A stretch of 64,000 nt of DNA from Rhodotorula mucilaginosa. Its lineage: Eukaryota; Basidiomycota; Microbotryomycetes; Sporidiobolales; Sporidiobolaceae. This document shows, piece after piece, positions 22,174-31,790 of the stretch. The notes beneath the pieces are model-generated. The model was not told the DNA's origin, did not search any database, and saw nothing but the letters and a program-made list of their open reading frames with translations. Position 1 is the stretch's first letter, and every line of letters starts with the position of its first letter. The stretch is from the NCBI GenBank assembly GCA_034406715.1, contig CP137866.1:1515985-1579984 (forward strand). The letters run 5' to 3'. The translations under genes and the position numbers were made by a program.

Positions 22174-23561
22174 TTACTGTCCTTTCACGCGCTTGTCCTG
22201 ATTGGCAATCTTGCCGTCGACTGGTATCGGCTTCTCGCGAGCACGTTCGGCCTGCCGAGCGCCCGCCTTTGAAGTCGGCACGAAGCTGCGCGGGTGCCGT
22301 CGATGGTTCAGTCCCCGGAACTTGCTGAGAGGGTTCACAGGAAACAAACTAACCGTTTCTTCAGCGCCAACAACATCAAGCGGAACCAATACTGCAGGCG
22401 GGCAGGCGGTAGTCAGCTCCTGCTCATGTCGGGTGAGGATGGTCTCTGCTCACAAAGTTGAGGGAGTTCGCGGCCAGGTTCAGGATCAAGTAGAGCCATC
22501 GGATACGGCCGGCGTCGCGGACGCGCAGGGCGAGGAAGCTGGTGTCCTTCGCGGCAGGTACGAGAAGCTTCCACAACCGGACCGAGTTGTACGTCCCCAT
22601 AATGAGTCGGACGACAACATAGCTCGCGCTGAACAAGGGACGTTGTTAGCCACACTTCCGTGCCGCGACCAGCCTCCGGAGCAAAACGCACACGAGGAAG
22701 AGTCCGTTAACCATCTGAGCGATGGATCCAGTCATGTGCAGCTTGTCGAGTAGCCAGTGAGCATTGAGGAACTGCATAGAGGGTACCGGTCAGGAGAGGG
22801 TCTGCCATGCGGGAATCGATTGCGATTTACAATTGTCGAGGTTTCCCACTGCCCGCCCGAACCCAGGCTTTCATCAGCATCCGCTTTGGTTCGAGGCATG
22901 TGAGGACACTCGGCTCACGATCAGGAAGGTAGGACCACACCACAGGACGAACGGGCGAAGAGTAAAGAGGAAGGCGACGAGGCAGACGGCTCCGTGAAGG
23001 AAGAAGCCGAAGCCCTGCGTTCCAATGTGCCGTGCGGTAACGAAGGCGTCCTGCGCATGCGCAGCGCATATGAGTTCAAGCTTCACAGGACATGCGAAGG
23101 CGGAAGGGAGTGCTCACCCAGATGAAGTAGCCGACTGCAATCGCAGAAAGACGCTGCTCGGGAAGGCCTACGCCGTACAAGGGATCGGCGGCCAAACTTG
23201 CCGACGGGTGACGCAGCAAGTGTATCGCGACGGGGGTGGCCATGAAAGCATAGAGCCAACCGACCTGCGGGAGGCAAAATCCGCGGTCAGTGGAAAAAGA
23301 AAGGAAGACGCGTCAACAGCGTCTGACCATGTGCAAGTCCCAGTCGTTCTTCTTGACGCGGTTTGTCGGGTAGTACGAGCTGAAGATGACCGGGCTGATG
23401 ATTGCGCTCAGCTTTTGGGCGGCGAACGAGGCGACGCAGGCAAACACTGTCAGGTGAGCGACTTCGGGCAGCGCGGTGAAGCCGAGTCGATCTCCGAGCG
23501 GCTTGGCGAGGGCGACGAAGCCCGGATACGAGTCGAGAGCTCGCGACTCGATCCACGACAT
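22174..23561 (-). CDS. TLC-domain multi-pass membrane protein (TMEM56/TLCD4-like)
   Basis: The minus-strand protein starts MSWIESRALDSYPGF and is broken by about six introns; one internal exon near 22345-22385 is about 38 nt (YWFRLMLLALKKR). Hydrophobic segments match a TRAM-LAG1-CLN8 domain: VFACVASFAAQKLSAI, HGAVCLVAFLFTLRPFVLW, LLDKLHMTGS...NGLFLV, SASYVVVRLIMGTYNSVRLW and IRWLYLILNLAANSLNF. The tail is short, basic and hydrophilic. TLC proteins handle or sense membrane lipids. LAG1 ceramide synthases carry a double-His motif that I did not find here, so I favour the TLCD4-like group. Its 3' end lies about 107 bp from the stop of the RING gene. It diverges from the gene at 23853. Confidence 0.74.
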
Positions 23562-23852
23562 GGTTTCTTGCAAGCTTTGGGGTGGGAAGGGCGAAAGCCG
23601 AACAGCGGTGTGGCGGGGAAGAGATGCGTTTCCAGTTGCCGCAAGCCGATGCAAGGTCGGGGGCGGCGCAGGAGTCGGTCGAGGAGACTCGGCGGAAGGT
23701 TTGCTCGGCACTCGAGTGAGCCTTGCCCGGAAGGGTCTGTGCAGCAGTGGACAGAGGAAACCGATGCCGCCGCCTTTCGCCTTCTCATCATCGCCCAACT
23801 TGGCCCAACTTTGCCTCGCGCACATATACCCATATCGGCTACGACTGGCGCG
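23562..23852. promoter_or_regulatory. Divergent promoter (TLC gene / PB1-like gene)
   Basis: 291 bp between two start codons on opposite strands. It must hold both promoters; no named site is identified. Confidence 0.5.
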
Positions 23853-25363
23853 ATGGCTCCCATCCTGAGCTGCCACCCGGGCTCGCTCAACGCCTTCGCC
23901 CTCAAACTGAAACGTGAGTCGGCGCCGGGACCTTCGCCGTCCGCACCCCGTTGTTGACCAGACACACGGTTCTTCCTCTCCCTTAGCCAGCGACACGATT
24001 GCGACCATCAAAGCTCGCGCCGCTCGCAAGCTGGCCATACCCGACGAAGGCGCCGACATTGTCCTCAAGTACCTCTGGTGCGACGTATTCTACACGTTGG
24101 ACGATGGTGCGTGCCTCTCTCTCTCTCGCGCGTGTGTGTGTACCTGGCCGAGGGACAGGCTTGTCTGGGCAGGGGCTGAATGCGACGCACGCCTACAGAC
24201 GACGACTTTGACGTCTTCTTGACGCGGCACCAGAACTCGCCCGAGGTCACTCTGCTCCTCTCGTCCCCCCACATTCCGACTCAGAACCCGTCGATCGCGT
24301 CCGTCTCGTCTTTACCGCCCAGTTCAGCGTTCTCGTCTTCGTCCGGCGCCGGAGGACCGCGAGCAGATCCGGACGCGTCCTCCCTGTATTCGTCCCGGTC
24401 GTATCTCTACGGCAGAGGAGAGCCGCACGACCGTCGCCCAGGGACTAGCCTTCACCTCGTGGTGCCGAGCGGAAGGCACGGTGACGGAGCAGAGAGTGTC
24501 CGATCGGGTCGCAGTGGCCGCAGTGGTCGGAGCGCGCGCAGCGCACATAGCAACGGAGCCGACACGCTCGGGACGAAAAGTCGAAAGGGCGGCAGCAAGT
24601 CGTTCGACCCGGCCGTGCCAGAGCACAAGATCAAGTTTGAAGAGTTCCATAACCAGGTGAGTCACTCGATTGCTAGGCTAGCGGGTTTTGATGCCGGGAC
24701 CCGCCGAGTTGACCTGTGATCCCGATTCGGGGTTTCCACCTACAGCTCGGTGTGCGGACCTTCATCGGTTCCATTGGACCAGTCCAGAACGTCCGCATGA
24801 TGGTGCGTTGCAGCGCTTTGCAGTACGACGCGTCCGACGGTTGGTTGATCCTCCCTCGCCGCCTCGCGCAGATGAAGTCGGGCCACCGAGCGTGTTACAT
24901 GTCTCGGGCGTTTGCGCAGCAGAACAACTTCATCCCGAAGGACGCAGCGCCCGGGTTCTATGGATTCTCCGGCATCACGAATCTCGGAACTTGGCCCATC
25001 ACTGTACGCAGATTCACGCTTCCCGCTCTCCGGACGGTTCTCACCTGTGTCTGATGTTTGCTTGCGAAACTCGTCCACAGGTCGGCAGCAAGACTATTGA
25101 ACAGCAGGTCATGCTTGTCGAGAATTCCTACTTTCCGGTCATTCTCGGGCGGTCAGTGTGGATTACGCTCCTTTTCTACTCGCGCAGGACGTGGCAATTG
25201 ACAGCGAGGTTCCCGTGGCGACAGGTCCTTCATGGAGAGGCGCGGAGTGCGGACGGATCCGCTCGACCCGACGTCGGTGGTCTTCATGGACACGAACGAG
25301 GTCATCCACACGGATCTTGTGATTGTCAAGGACGAGAATGGTGTAGTCATTCCCATCAGCTGA
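23853..25363 (+). CDS. Fungal protein with PB1/ubiquitin-like N-terminus and retropepsin-like C-terminus
   Basis: Seven exons (23853-23913, 23987-24106, 24199-24656, 24746-24802, 24872-25003, 25081-25151, 25225-25363) give 345 aa. Residues 1-75 (LKLKPSDTIATIKARAARKL...LKYLWCDVFYTLDDD) look PB1/ubiquitin-like. A Ser/Arg/Gly-rich linker follows, with RSGRSGRSGRSARSAHS. The C-terminal ~130 residues have the layout of a retropepsin domain: flap-like strands, then ILGRSF like the hydrophobic-Gly element after the second half. The position expected to carry the catalytic D-[ST]-G reads K-S-G (MMKSGHRACYMSR), so it may be a non-catalytic descendant. I have seen this architecture in other basidiomycete genomes but know no assigned function. 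The domain call is inference from pattern, not a search. Confidence 0.62.
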
Positions 25364-25491
25364 ACTATCATCAGACACTGTGCTTTTCATTGGTTGCCAA
25401 GCAGGTGTCCTCTCCCTTGCCGGTGTTGCTCTATCCTTACTCTCAGAATCACGGCGTGAGACGTGGCATGGCTTTTGCTACATTACCTTCC

Positions 25492-25535
25492 GGCATAGCA
25501 ATTTTGGGTACATGGCATAGCAATTTTGGGTACAT
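25492..25535. repeat. 22 bp perfect tandem duplication
   Basis: The unit GGCATAGCAATTTTGGGTAC plus AT occurs twice back to back at 25492-25513 and 25514-25535, just downstream of the PB1-like gene and about 34 bp before the tRNA-Gly gene. Confidence 0.8.
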
Positions 25536-25568
25536 GTACGTTAATTTGACTGACACAACATCATGTTG

Positions 25569-25639
25569 GCACTGATAGTTTAGTGGCAGAATGCAGCTTT
25601 CCCAAGGCTGCGGCTCGGGTTCGATTCCCGGTCAGTGCA
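25569..25639 (+). tRNA. tRNA-Gly (anticodon CCC)
   Basis: A 71 nt cloverleaf without an intron. The acceptor stem GCACTGA pairs with TCAGTGC, the discriminator is A, the D-arm is GTTTAGTGGCAGAAT, and the anticodon stem CAGCT/GGCTG encloses loop TTCCCAA (anticodon CCC). The T-arm is TCGGGTTCGATTCCCGG. The GTTTAGTGG and GGTTCGATTCC boxes serve as internal A/B promoters, and a T-run starting about 2 nt downstream fits RNA polymerase III termination. Confidence 0.93.
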
Positions 25640-26069
25640 TTGTTTTTTTTTTTTTCTCTTTCTGCCGTGACCTTCCGGTAATGCCTTGTGTCTGTGGCCA
25701 CCATTGAGATTGCGGCACAGGGCTCAGTGCTAAACTGTCGACTATCTTTCACTTTTCCCCTTTCTCTCTGCTCAGTGCTGAAACAGGCCAAGGATGTGTA
25801 ACAAGTGATTGCAAGGTGGATTGTTCCCCTGTACTCAGTCAGAGTGTGTAGAGAATGCATGTAAAGAGAGGCAGGAAGGCATCTCGTGCAGAGGTTCAGA
25901 CTGGACCAAGGGCCAAAGTTGAGGCCCTGCAGGGCGCACCTCTCAAGCAGCAAGCTTGATGCAAGAGCAGGTGTACTGCACAGCTTTGGGTTGTAGCTAG
26001 TCATGGACAGGCAAGAGCCAGCAAACAGTGACTCAATTATATATTCTGAGGGAAGTGCTGTAGAAGAAG

Positions 26070-26290
26070 GGGAAGCTACAACAAGATCCAAGCGAGAACA
26101 TCCGCCAACACCACCTCATCCGTTTTGACAACAGTTTTCTTGAGGTGACTCACACTTTGCACCCAGCAGGGTAGACTACGACATCTATCACAAGAGGTAA
26201 TGTTACTGACGAGATGAAGGGAGAGGAAGATATTTAGAACGGGAAGTTCCGAAGTCGGTGACGAGCGATGCAAAGATCGGTACTCTGACC
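26070..26290 (+). repeat. Dispersed repeat, copy R1
   Basis: Begins with a segment like GAAGCTAC(A/G)AC...GCGAGAA...CCGCCAACACCACCT and ends with a segment around GAGGAAGATATTTAGAACGGG. Similar order and spacing are seen in R3 at 27400-27620, and in reverse complement in R2 at 26745-26960. Copies are diverged with small indels. I found no coding capacity, so it may be a non-autonomous element. Confidence 0.6.
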
Positions 26291-26744
26291 CAGTAGGCCC
26301 TGAGGGTGGCCAGCCTGCCACAGGCAGAAGGTCATGACACTATGGCTGGCTATTCACTTTCAGAGGAGGTCTCCGGTGTTTGTCCTTCAAGTTCCTGCCA
26401 GCCAGCCAAAACAGAGTCTGGAATACTTCCCAATCCCCATACAATCTGTTCCCGCAACTGTGCCTCCTACTTCTCCTATTTCCCTGCCTACTGCAAGTTT
26501 TCAGCCTCAATTGGTGTCTCCTTGCAAGTCTAGGCCTTAAGCCCCGTCCTGTCAATGTGTTCTTGCCAATCTCCCTTTTGTAGCGGGCCCTTTTGGATGA
26601 TCGGTATTGAGGGAGCTTGGTTTCCTGAACAGTCTCCAAGGGGAGTGAGGCTAGTGTGCTAGTAGTGTTCCTACCGAGGAAGACTCTCTTTGATCGCATC
26701 TTCAGGGTCCGCGTCCTTCTTACCAAGCATGCTGGGTCGGTTTC

Positions 26745-26960
26745 CCTTCCTTTGCCTCGCTGGTTGTCAACTCCCCTCCTTGCTCCTTTCTTTCTGAATG
26801 TCACTGACACTTCCTTTATCGCAGATGGTCTACTCTATTGTACTGGACTCAGAGTATAAATTGACACCTCAAGACTTTGTCGTCCGATCAAGGACGCGGT
26901 GTTGGTGGAATGTCTCGGGTCGATTCGGGTTGGAGACTCACTTCTCCCTTAGCATTTTCC
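26745..26960 (-). repeat. Dispersed repeat, copy R2 (inverted)
   Basis: In reverse complement it shares with R3 the run around CTTTCTTT...GTCACT...GCAGATG...TCTAC, and with R1/R3 the run ending in the CCACCAACACC block. It is inverted relative to both neighbours. Confidence 0.55.
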
Positions 26961-27399
26961 CCCGCTCTCGTCTCCCGTAATCCAAACTTAAGTCACTGTT
27001 TATCAGCTCTAGTCCATGTACAATGCCCTGCAACCTGACAAAGCATGCGGAAGACCTGCCCTCATATCAAGCTGAGAGCGGTGTCCCTGCAGACTCCAGA
27101 GTCAGACTCTGTGAAAGACAATATCAGTTTCTTTCACAACCTTGACAATGAACTTTATGAGAAGAGGACGGGGTTCCTACGACACGGGTATTCTTCCCGA
27201 GACCGAGTATGGCAAGGTTCAATCTCTAAACCCATACTCTAAACTTGCAATTCATTCTAGACAGAGCAATCTGCTGTGGGTCAACAAGCTTACCAACCCA
27301 GACTTTGGCAGTCTTCCAGAGCAAGGACTGTAAGTGACTATAGATTTTGAGAGGATATGAGTGAGGGGGGTGGAGTGCTAAAGAGAGAGGAAGCGCTAA

Positions 27400-27620
27400 A
27401 GAGAGAGGAAGCTACGACCAAGTCTGAGCGAGAAGTTCCAGCCAACACCACCTAAGTGGGGCAACGGCACTTTGTGACCAGCGCAGTGTAGAATATCATC
27501 TGCAAACGGAGGTAGTATTAGTGACGTTCGAAAAGAAAGAGAGGGGAAGAGACTTAGAATGGGAAGACGATGACAAGCGAGGCAAAGGTTGGGACCCCGA
27601 CCGAGCAACATGGGTCAAGC
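27400..27620 (+). repeat. Dispersed repeat, copy R3
   Basis: Best-preserved relation is to R1: GAGGAAGCTACGACCAAG, GCGAGAAGTTCCAGCCAAC, then GAGAGGGGAAGAGACTTAGA. It ends about 130 bp before the tRNA-Leu gene. Confidence 0.55.
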
Positions 27621-27750
27621 CAATGCAGCCTTGTCGGCATTCGGAAGCGGCTCGACCTACACCCTGTACTGGAGACATCCGTCAGCAGAAGGGCAATAGA
27701 CATTGCTTTGCTACAGCGGCAAAAGAACAATGCTTGCAGCAGCAAAAGAA

Positions 27751-27842
27751 TGATGTCAGTGGGATTCGAACCCACGCCGTTTCCGACTAGCGAATTCTTG
27801 CGAACCTGAAGCTAGCGCCTTAGACCACTCGGCCATAACACC
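27751..27842 (-). tRNA. tRNA-Leu (anticodon CAG), copy 1, with 12 nt intron
   Basis: A class II tRNA. Acceptor GGTGTTA pairs with TGACATC, discriminator A. The A box is TGGCCGAGTGGTC. The anticodon stem CTAGC/GCTAG encloses TTCAGG, followed by about 12 extra nt before the closing C, as expected for an intron after position 37. A long variable arm (TCGGAAACGGC region) and T-arm GTGGGTTCGAATCCCAC follow. The mature part appears identical to the copy at 41995-42088; only the intron differs. Confidence 0.92.
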
Positions 27843-28686
27843 TCAGAGACTGCGGATCATTCTGTTGCACACATCAACAACTACGGTGCCACATTTGTCA
27901 GGGTCTTTTTCTTTCAATTTTCTGTCCTTCTGCCTTACAGTTCTGTCCCAGCCCGTTCTGCCATCTGGCATCTTGCTTGGATATTGCTGGTGCACGCACA
28001 TCAGCCTTGTCCCAGCTACTGATACTGCACAAGACATGGATATGCAGTCTGGCAGGGGTGCACTCAGTCCAGGTTCCTTGTGATCTCCAAGGGGGGGGGG
28101 GGGGCGCTGGCTCAAGGCAGCCTCGAGTTGGGGTTGGTTCAAGAGGTGAATAGAAAGTGTCTTGAGTCACGTACTGGAAGCAGGCCTGTTTTGAGAGCGT
28201 CTCAGCGCAGATTTCGAGCCAGGGGTGCCTGGAGACTGGCTCGAGGCTGATTCAACTGTTGCCTAGAGGCTGTCTGTAAGGGCCGAGACCCTCACTCAAC
28301 TTGCGCGGAACAACAAGCCGTTCGTCGTGGTTGTTTGAGCTTCCGCAAACTTGGGTCTTACTCTCGCCACACCCGAGCTGACGAGTAGACCCAGGTGAGC
28401 ACCTCTCTTGTAGACTCTTGCCGCACACGAGCTGACAAGTAGACTCAGTGCAATACACGCTAAGGTCCTGCAACTTGCTGCGCTCGCCAAGTAGTGTCGT
28501 CGGTTGATTCAACACCGACGTTCCACTGTCTTAAACCAGCTGTCTCCACTCAACCCTGCTTGAAACCAAGGCAAATCACGCCAATTGAACCAGGCTGCTT
28601 TGATGGCTACTGAGCAACACTCACCCAGGGCGCTTCAAGACCAAGCCAGCTCTCGGCCGCTCACACCCCTCACCAAGCAGGGCCAA
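27843..28686. other. Gene-free AT-richer stretch
   Basis: No gene recognised. A homopolymer G run of about 14 lies near 28090-28103. Two related short segments near 28375-28400 and 28430-28450 repeat the pattern GAGCTGACAAGTAGAC with changes. Confidence 0.45.
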
Positions 28687-30060
28687 GTTGTTATGGCCCA
28701 ACCACTGCTTTGCTGGCATGTTTGTTGATATAGCAGACCTGGTAGTGTGCTACAGAGACGGCTCTTCAAAGCCATGCCGCCCACAAAGAAGCAAATGGTG
28801 CGCTGCTCCTGCACCGAGTACGGCCGCTGCCAAGTTCCGGGCGGTTCGAACGTGGTCAGTTACTACACTGAGCGTGGCCATGCCAAACAAGAACAACAAT
28901 TTGCAGACATTCAGCGCGCCGCCTCGCCCGTGCCTGTACTGATGACCAGCGTCGCCGCTGCTGCTCCGCACCCGGGGCCCCTCCCCGCATGCCCTCTCCA
29001 ACGCCAACCGGCACTGCGGATCAGAACATGAACTTTGACGACCAACATTTTGGAGGTGGAACTGACAATGAGGAAGCGGCGGGACCAATGCACAAAGACC
29101 TGCCGCAGCTGGGAGGGTACGTGATGAGCTGCTCCAATTCGGTAAGTGATTCCCTTCCCCCTTCTTCAGCTTCTAGATCTCTTGCAAACCTTGATCCCAA
29201 CTACAGACTCGCTCAGCGCCGACTCTGACGCTCACCAGCTTGCCAAAAGGAGGATTGACGTTGATGAGGACAATCGATGAGGACGGTGGCGCTGACAAGG
29301 ACGAGGACGAGGACGAAGACGACGGCGCCAACAACAGAGCCAAAACCGAGCACACCACTGGCGGCGATGTACTCGATCCGCTCAACGAGTACAAGGACCT
29401 CAACGCACGGTTCGCTTGTTGCTCAATTGACAAAGACCAGGATGGAGAAGAGGACCTCGGCAACGACAACGAGTGGGGGGAGAACCAAGACAGCGGCTTC
29501 TCTACGGGTGCCCAGACCGCTAGAAGTGGGCACAATCCCAGCTTTTCTCTCACGCGTGCCGCTGCGGATTGCTGGAAAAGCGCCGGAGCTGCCGGGATTG
29601 ACAGGTCTATCGAGCTTGTTTGACCGGTACACCCGCCTGTTTTTGTGGAGTATCCAGACCTGCTGAGGTTTTGTATTCCTGACTTGCTGCTTCTTTGCAG
29701 CGCGACATGGACATCTTCCTCCTCTACATCCTTCTTGTCTGGCTCGTGGTCTACCGCTTCATCGCCCTTAACTCAATCAACCTCGTTCTTTCCTTCTTTG
29801 CCCATGTTGTCGCTCCGTTTCTCAAGCTCAACAACAAGTTTGTCCAGACAGTCAGGTCGGTCCGTCACCAGCTTAATGTTGACGCGAGCGTACAGAGGTA
29901 CGCCGTTTGCAAGAAGTGCTTGCGGCTGCGGCAGATCACGAACCTTGACCTGACCAGACTCAGGAAGATCTGCGCCGACCCGCACAGCAACAACTTAATT
30001 GTCAAGAGCAAGAGTGTGAAACTGACATGGACGCCTCACCTTGTCTATGCCTACTACCCA
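28687..30060 (+). pseudogene. Possible DNA-transposon (CACTA/Tnp2-like) transposase remnant
   Basis: Several consecutive plus-strand open pieces look like the N-terminal part of basidiomycete CACTA-type transposases. There is a Cys-containing start (MPPTKKQMVRCSC...), an acidic low-complexity region near 29270-29340, then a hydrophobic stretch (DIFLLYILLVWLVVYRF) followed by RYAVCKKCLRLR near 29890-29930, which recalls the Cys pair seen in that family. Stops separate the pieces and no catalytic DDE region is visible. The remnant ends where LINE copy A begins. The family assignment is tentative; without a search it could be another element. Confidence 0.35.
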
Positions 30061-30094
30061 ATCACCGAATGGCTTCGTCAGACTCAACTGCGGC

Positions 30095-31790
30095 AATGGA
30101 GGTCGAGGCAAACTTACTGCCAGTCCGGCTTCGCCTGCGCGGCTCCCTTGCCCGACTCAGTTTGCATGCAACAGCCGCTCCGCCCTCGAACACTCTGGCC
30201 GCCCGTCTCGCCCGCGCCCGCGCCGACAATTCGCCCGCCCACCCATCCCCGCTCCACCGCGCTCTCGATCTCCTCGCGCCCGTCGCACCACCACTCAACC
30301 GCGTCGAAATGCTGCTGCCCAAGGTCCGAATTGCGGCGAGCAAGGAGGAGGCGGCGCAATCGCTCCTGTTGATGCTGGAAGGGCGGTCGGAAGGAGACGT
30401 GACGGAGGGCGGTCGGAAGGAGACGTGATGGCGTTTTCGGTCGGCAGCCTGATGGAGGGGATCGCCGGCGCCGGCGTCGCTTTCAGGGTGGTGGTCGAGG
30501 GGGGAAGAGAGGCGAAGACTGCGAGGAGGAAAGAGCTGGGTCAGCATTTCGAGATCTACGATGCGGAGCTCGAGGGGTTGCGTATCGCCCTCAGCAGCGC
30601 CGCCCAGTTCATGCCCACCAGCCACAAGAACGCCCTCCACATCCTCGCCGACAACCTCTCTGCCGTCCAGCGCCCGATCGACCCCCGATCCTCTCCCGGC
30701 CAAACGATCCGCCTCGCAATCCGCCAGTCGCTCCTTTCGATGGAGGAGACTCACCCAATGGTCCGTGTGGTCGTACATTGGGTCCCCGGTCACGTCGGCA
30801 TTGACGGCAACGAGGAGGCCGACGAGCTGGCGAAGCGAGCAGTTGAAGAAGGGGGTCGTGCGCTCGCAAGGTCGACCGCCGCCCGCGAGAAGCGCGCGAG
30901 GGCAAAGCGAGGTCTCAGAGCCATGGCCTTCGACCCTAAGGCTGCCAGCGAATCACCGTCCAGCGATGGAGGCGACAGCGAGTACGACGGAGGAGCCAGG
31001 AGAGGCGACTCCGCAATGACGACTCGTCGGATCGCTGCCTGAGCGCCTTCAACGCAAGATCGCGACCTTGGCGACGGACGTCTCAGCGGCGGCTGGGAGC
31101 TCCCCAGAAGCATCTCAGCTATATGGGCAGGCTACCGAGTTACTCTCCGCCAGCAATGGGCCGCGGACTGGGCGGCAGCAACGACCGGCAAAGGACTCCG
31201 CGCAATCACCAAAGCTCCCCCCGGCCCCTCTTTCTCTCGATTCCATGACCAGCTCACTCGTCGACAATCGACCTTGCTTCCCCGACTACGCACCGGCGTA
31301 TGCAACCTCGGCGCCTACCGCGCCCACTTCGATCCGGACAAAGAGCTGTGCGAGTGCGGCGAAGTTGAGTCCCGCGAACACTTCCTCCTCCTTTGCCCCC
31401 TCTACGCCGCTCCCCGCGCTGCTCTCCTCTCAGAACTCCGCAAACCCACCCTCCCACCCATCCCCTTTCTGCTTGGCGATCCCTCTGCCACCAAGGCCGT
31501 CCTCCGCTTCCTTGCGAACTCGGGCCGCTTTGACTCGCTTTACTCGCCCCCGGCGGATCCCTCCATCCCCTATGAATAGCGCCACCCTTCCGTGTTGACC
31601 CTCCCCCATAATCCTCCACCTTTTTCTCCTACACATATCCCTTAACCATCCATTCCAACCTGATTTTCCTGCTCAAAGAGCAGGTTTTTTCTTCGGGCCT
31701 TTCCTCGCTTACCCCACCTTGAGTAGCATCTTTGGTCTACATGGGCTCTCTAGCTCGATATGACTTGAAACAAGACTTATCTATCTATCT
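30095..31790 (+). mobile_element. LINE (non-LTR retrotransposon) copy A, 5'-truncated, RNase H and 3' end
   Basis: Encodes a post-RT region, an RNase H domain (YDAELEGLRIALS, ILADNLSAV, VHWVPGHVGIDGNEEADELAK) and a C-terminal CxC...REHFLLLC zinc knuckle, followed by LANSGRFDSLYSPP and the stop near 31577. It is broken: a 26 bp duplication near 30381-30428 shifts the frame, and the catalytic SDGS seen in copy C reads SVGS. The 3' UTR carries the stem-loop 31668-31684, a T-run and an ATCT tail ending near 31790. The 5' border is estimated; no clear target-site duplication was found. Confidence 0.82.
31668..31684 (+). other. LINE 3' UTR stem-loop (copy A)
   Basis: CCTGCTC-AAA-GAGCAGG is a perfect 7 bp stem with a three-base loop, followed at once by TTTTTT. 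Equivalent hairpins sit at the same place in copies B, C, D, E, F and J with paired changes. Confidence 0.8.

Larger units (their letters stand above)
25640..27750. other. Gene-free stretch with a dispersed repeat family
   Basis: About 2.1 kb between the tRNA-Gly and the first tRNA-Leu, clearly less GC-rich than the flanking genes. No open frame looks like a gene. It contains three diverged copies of one repeat, at about 26070-26290 (+), 26745-26960 (-) and 27400-27620 (+), described separately. Confidence 0.6.

Noticed and set aside
31770-31790. ATCT/CTAT repeats read as ordinary microsatellites
   Set aside because: They recur only at the 3' ends of LINE copies in fixed order after the hairpin and the GGTCTACATGGGCTC block, so they are element tails.
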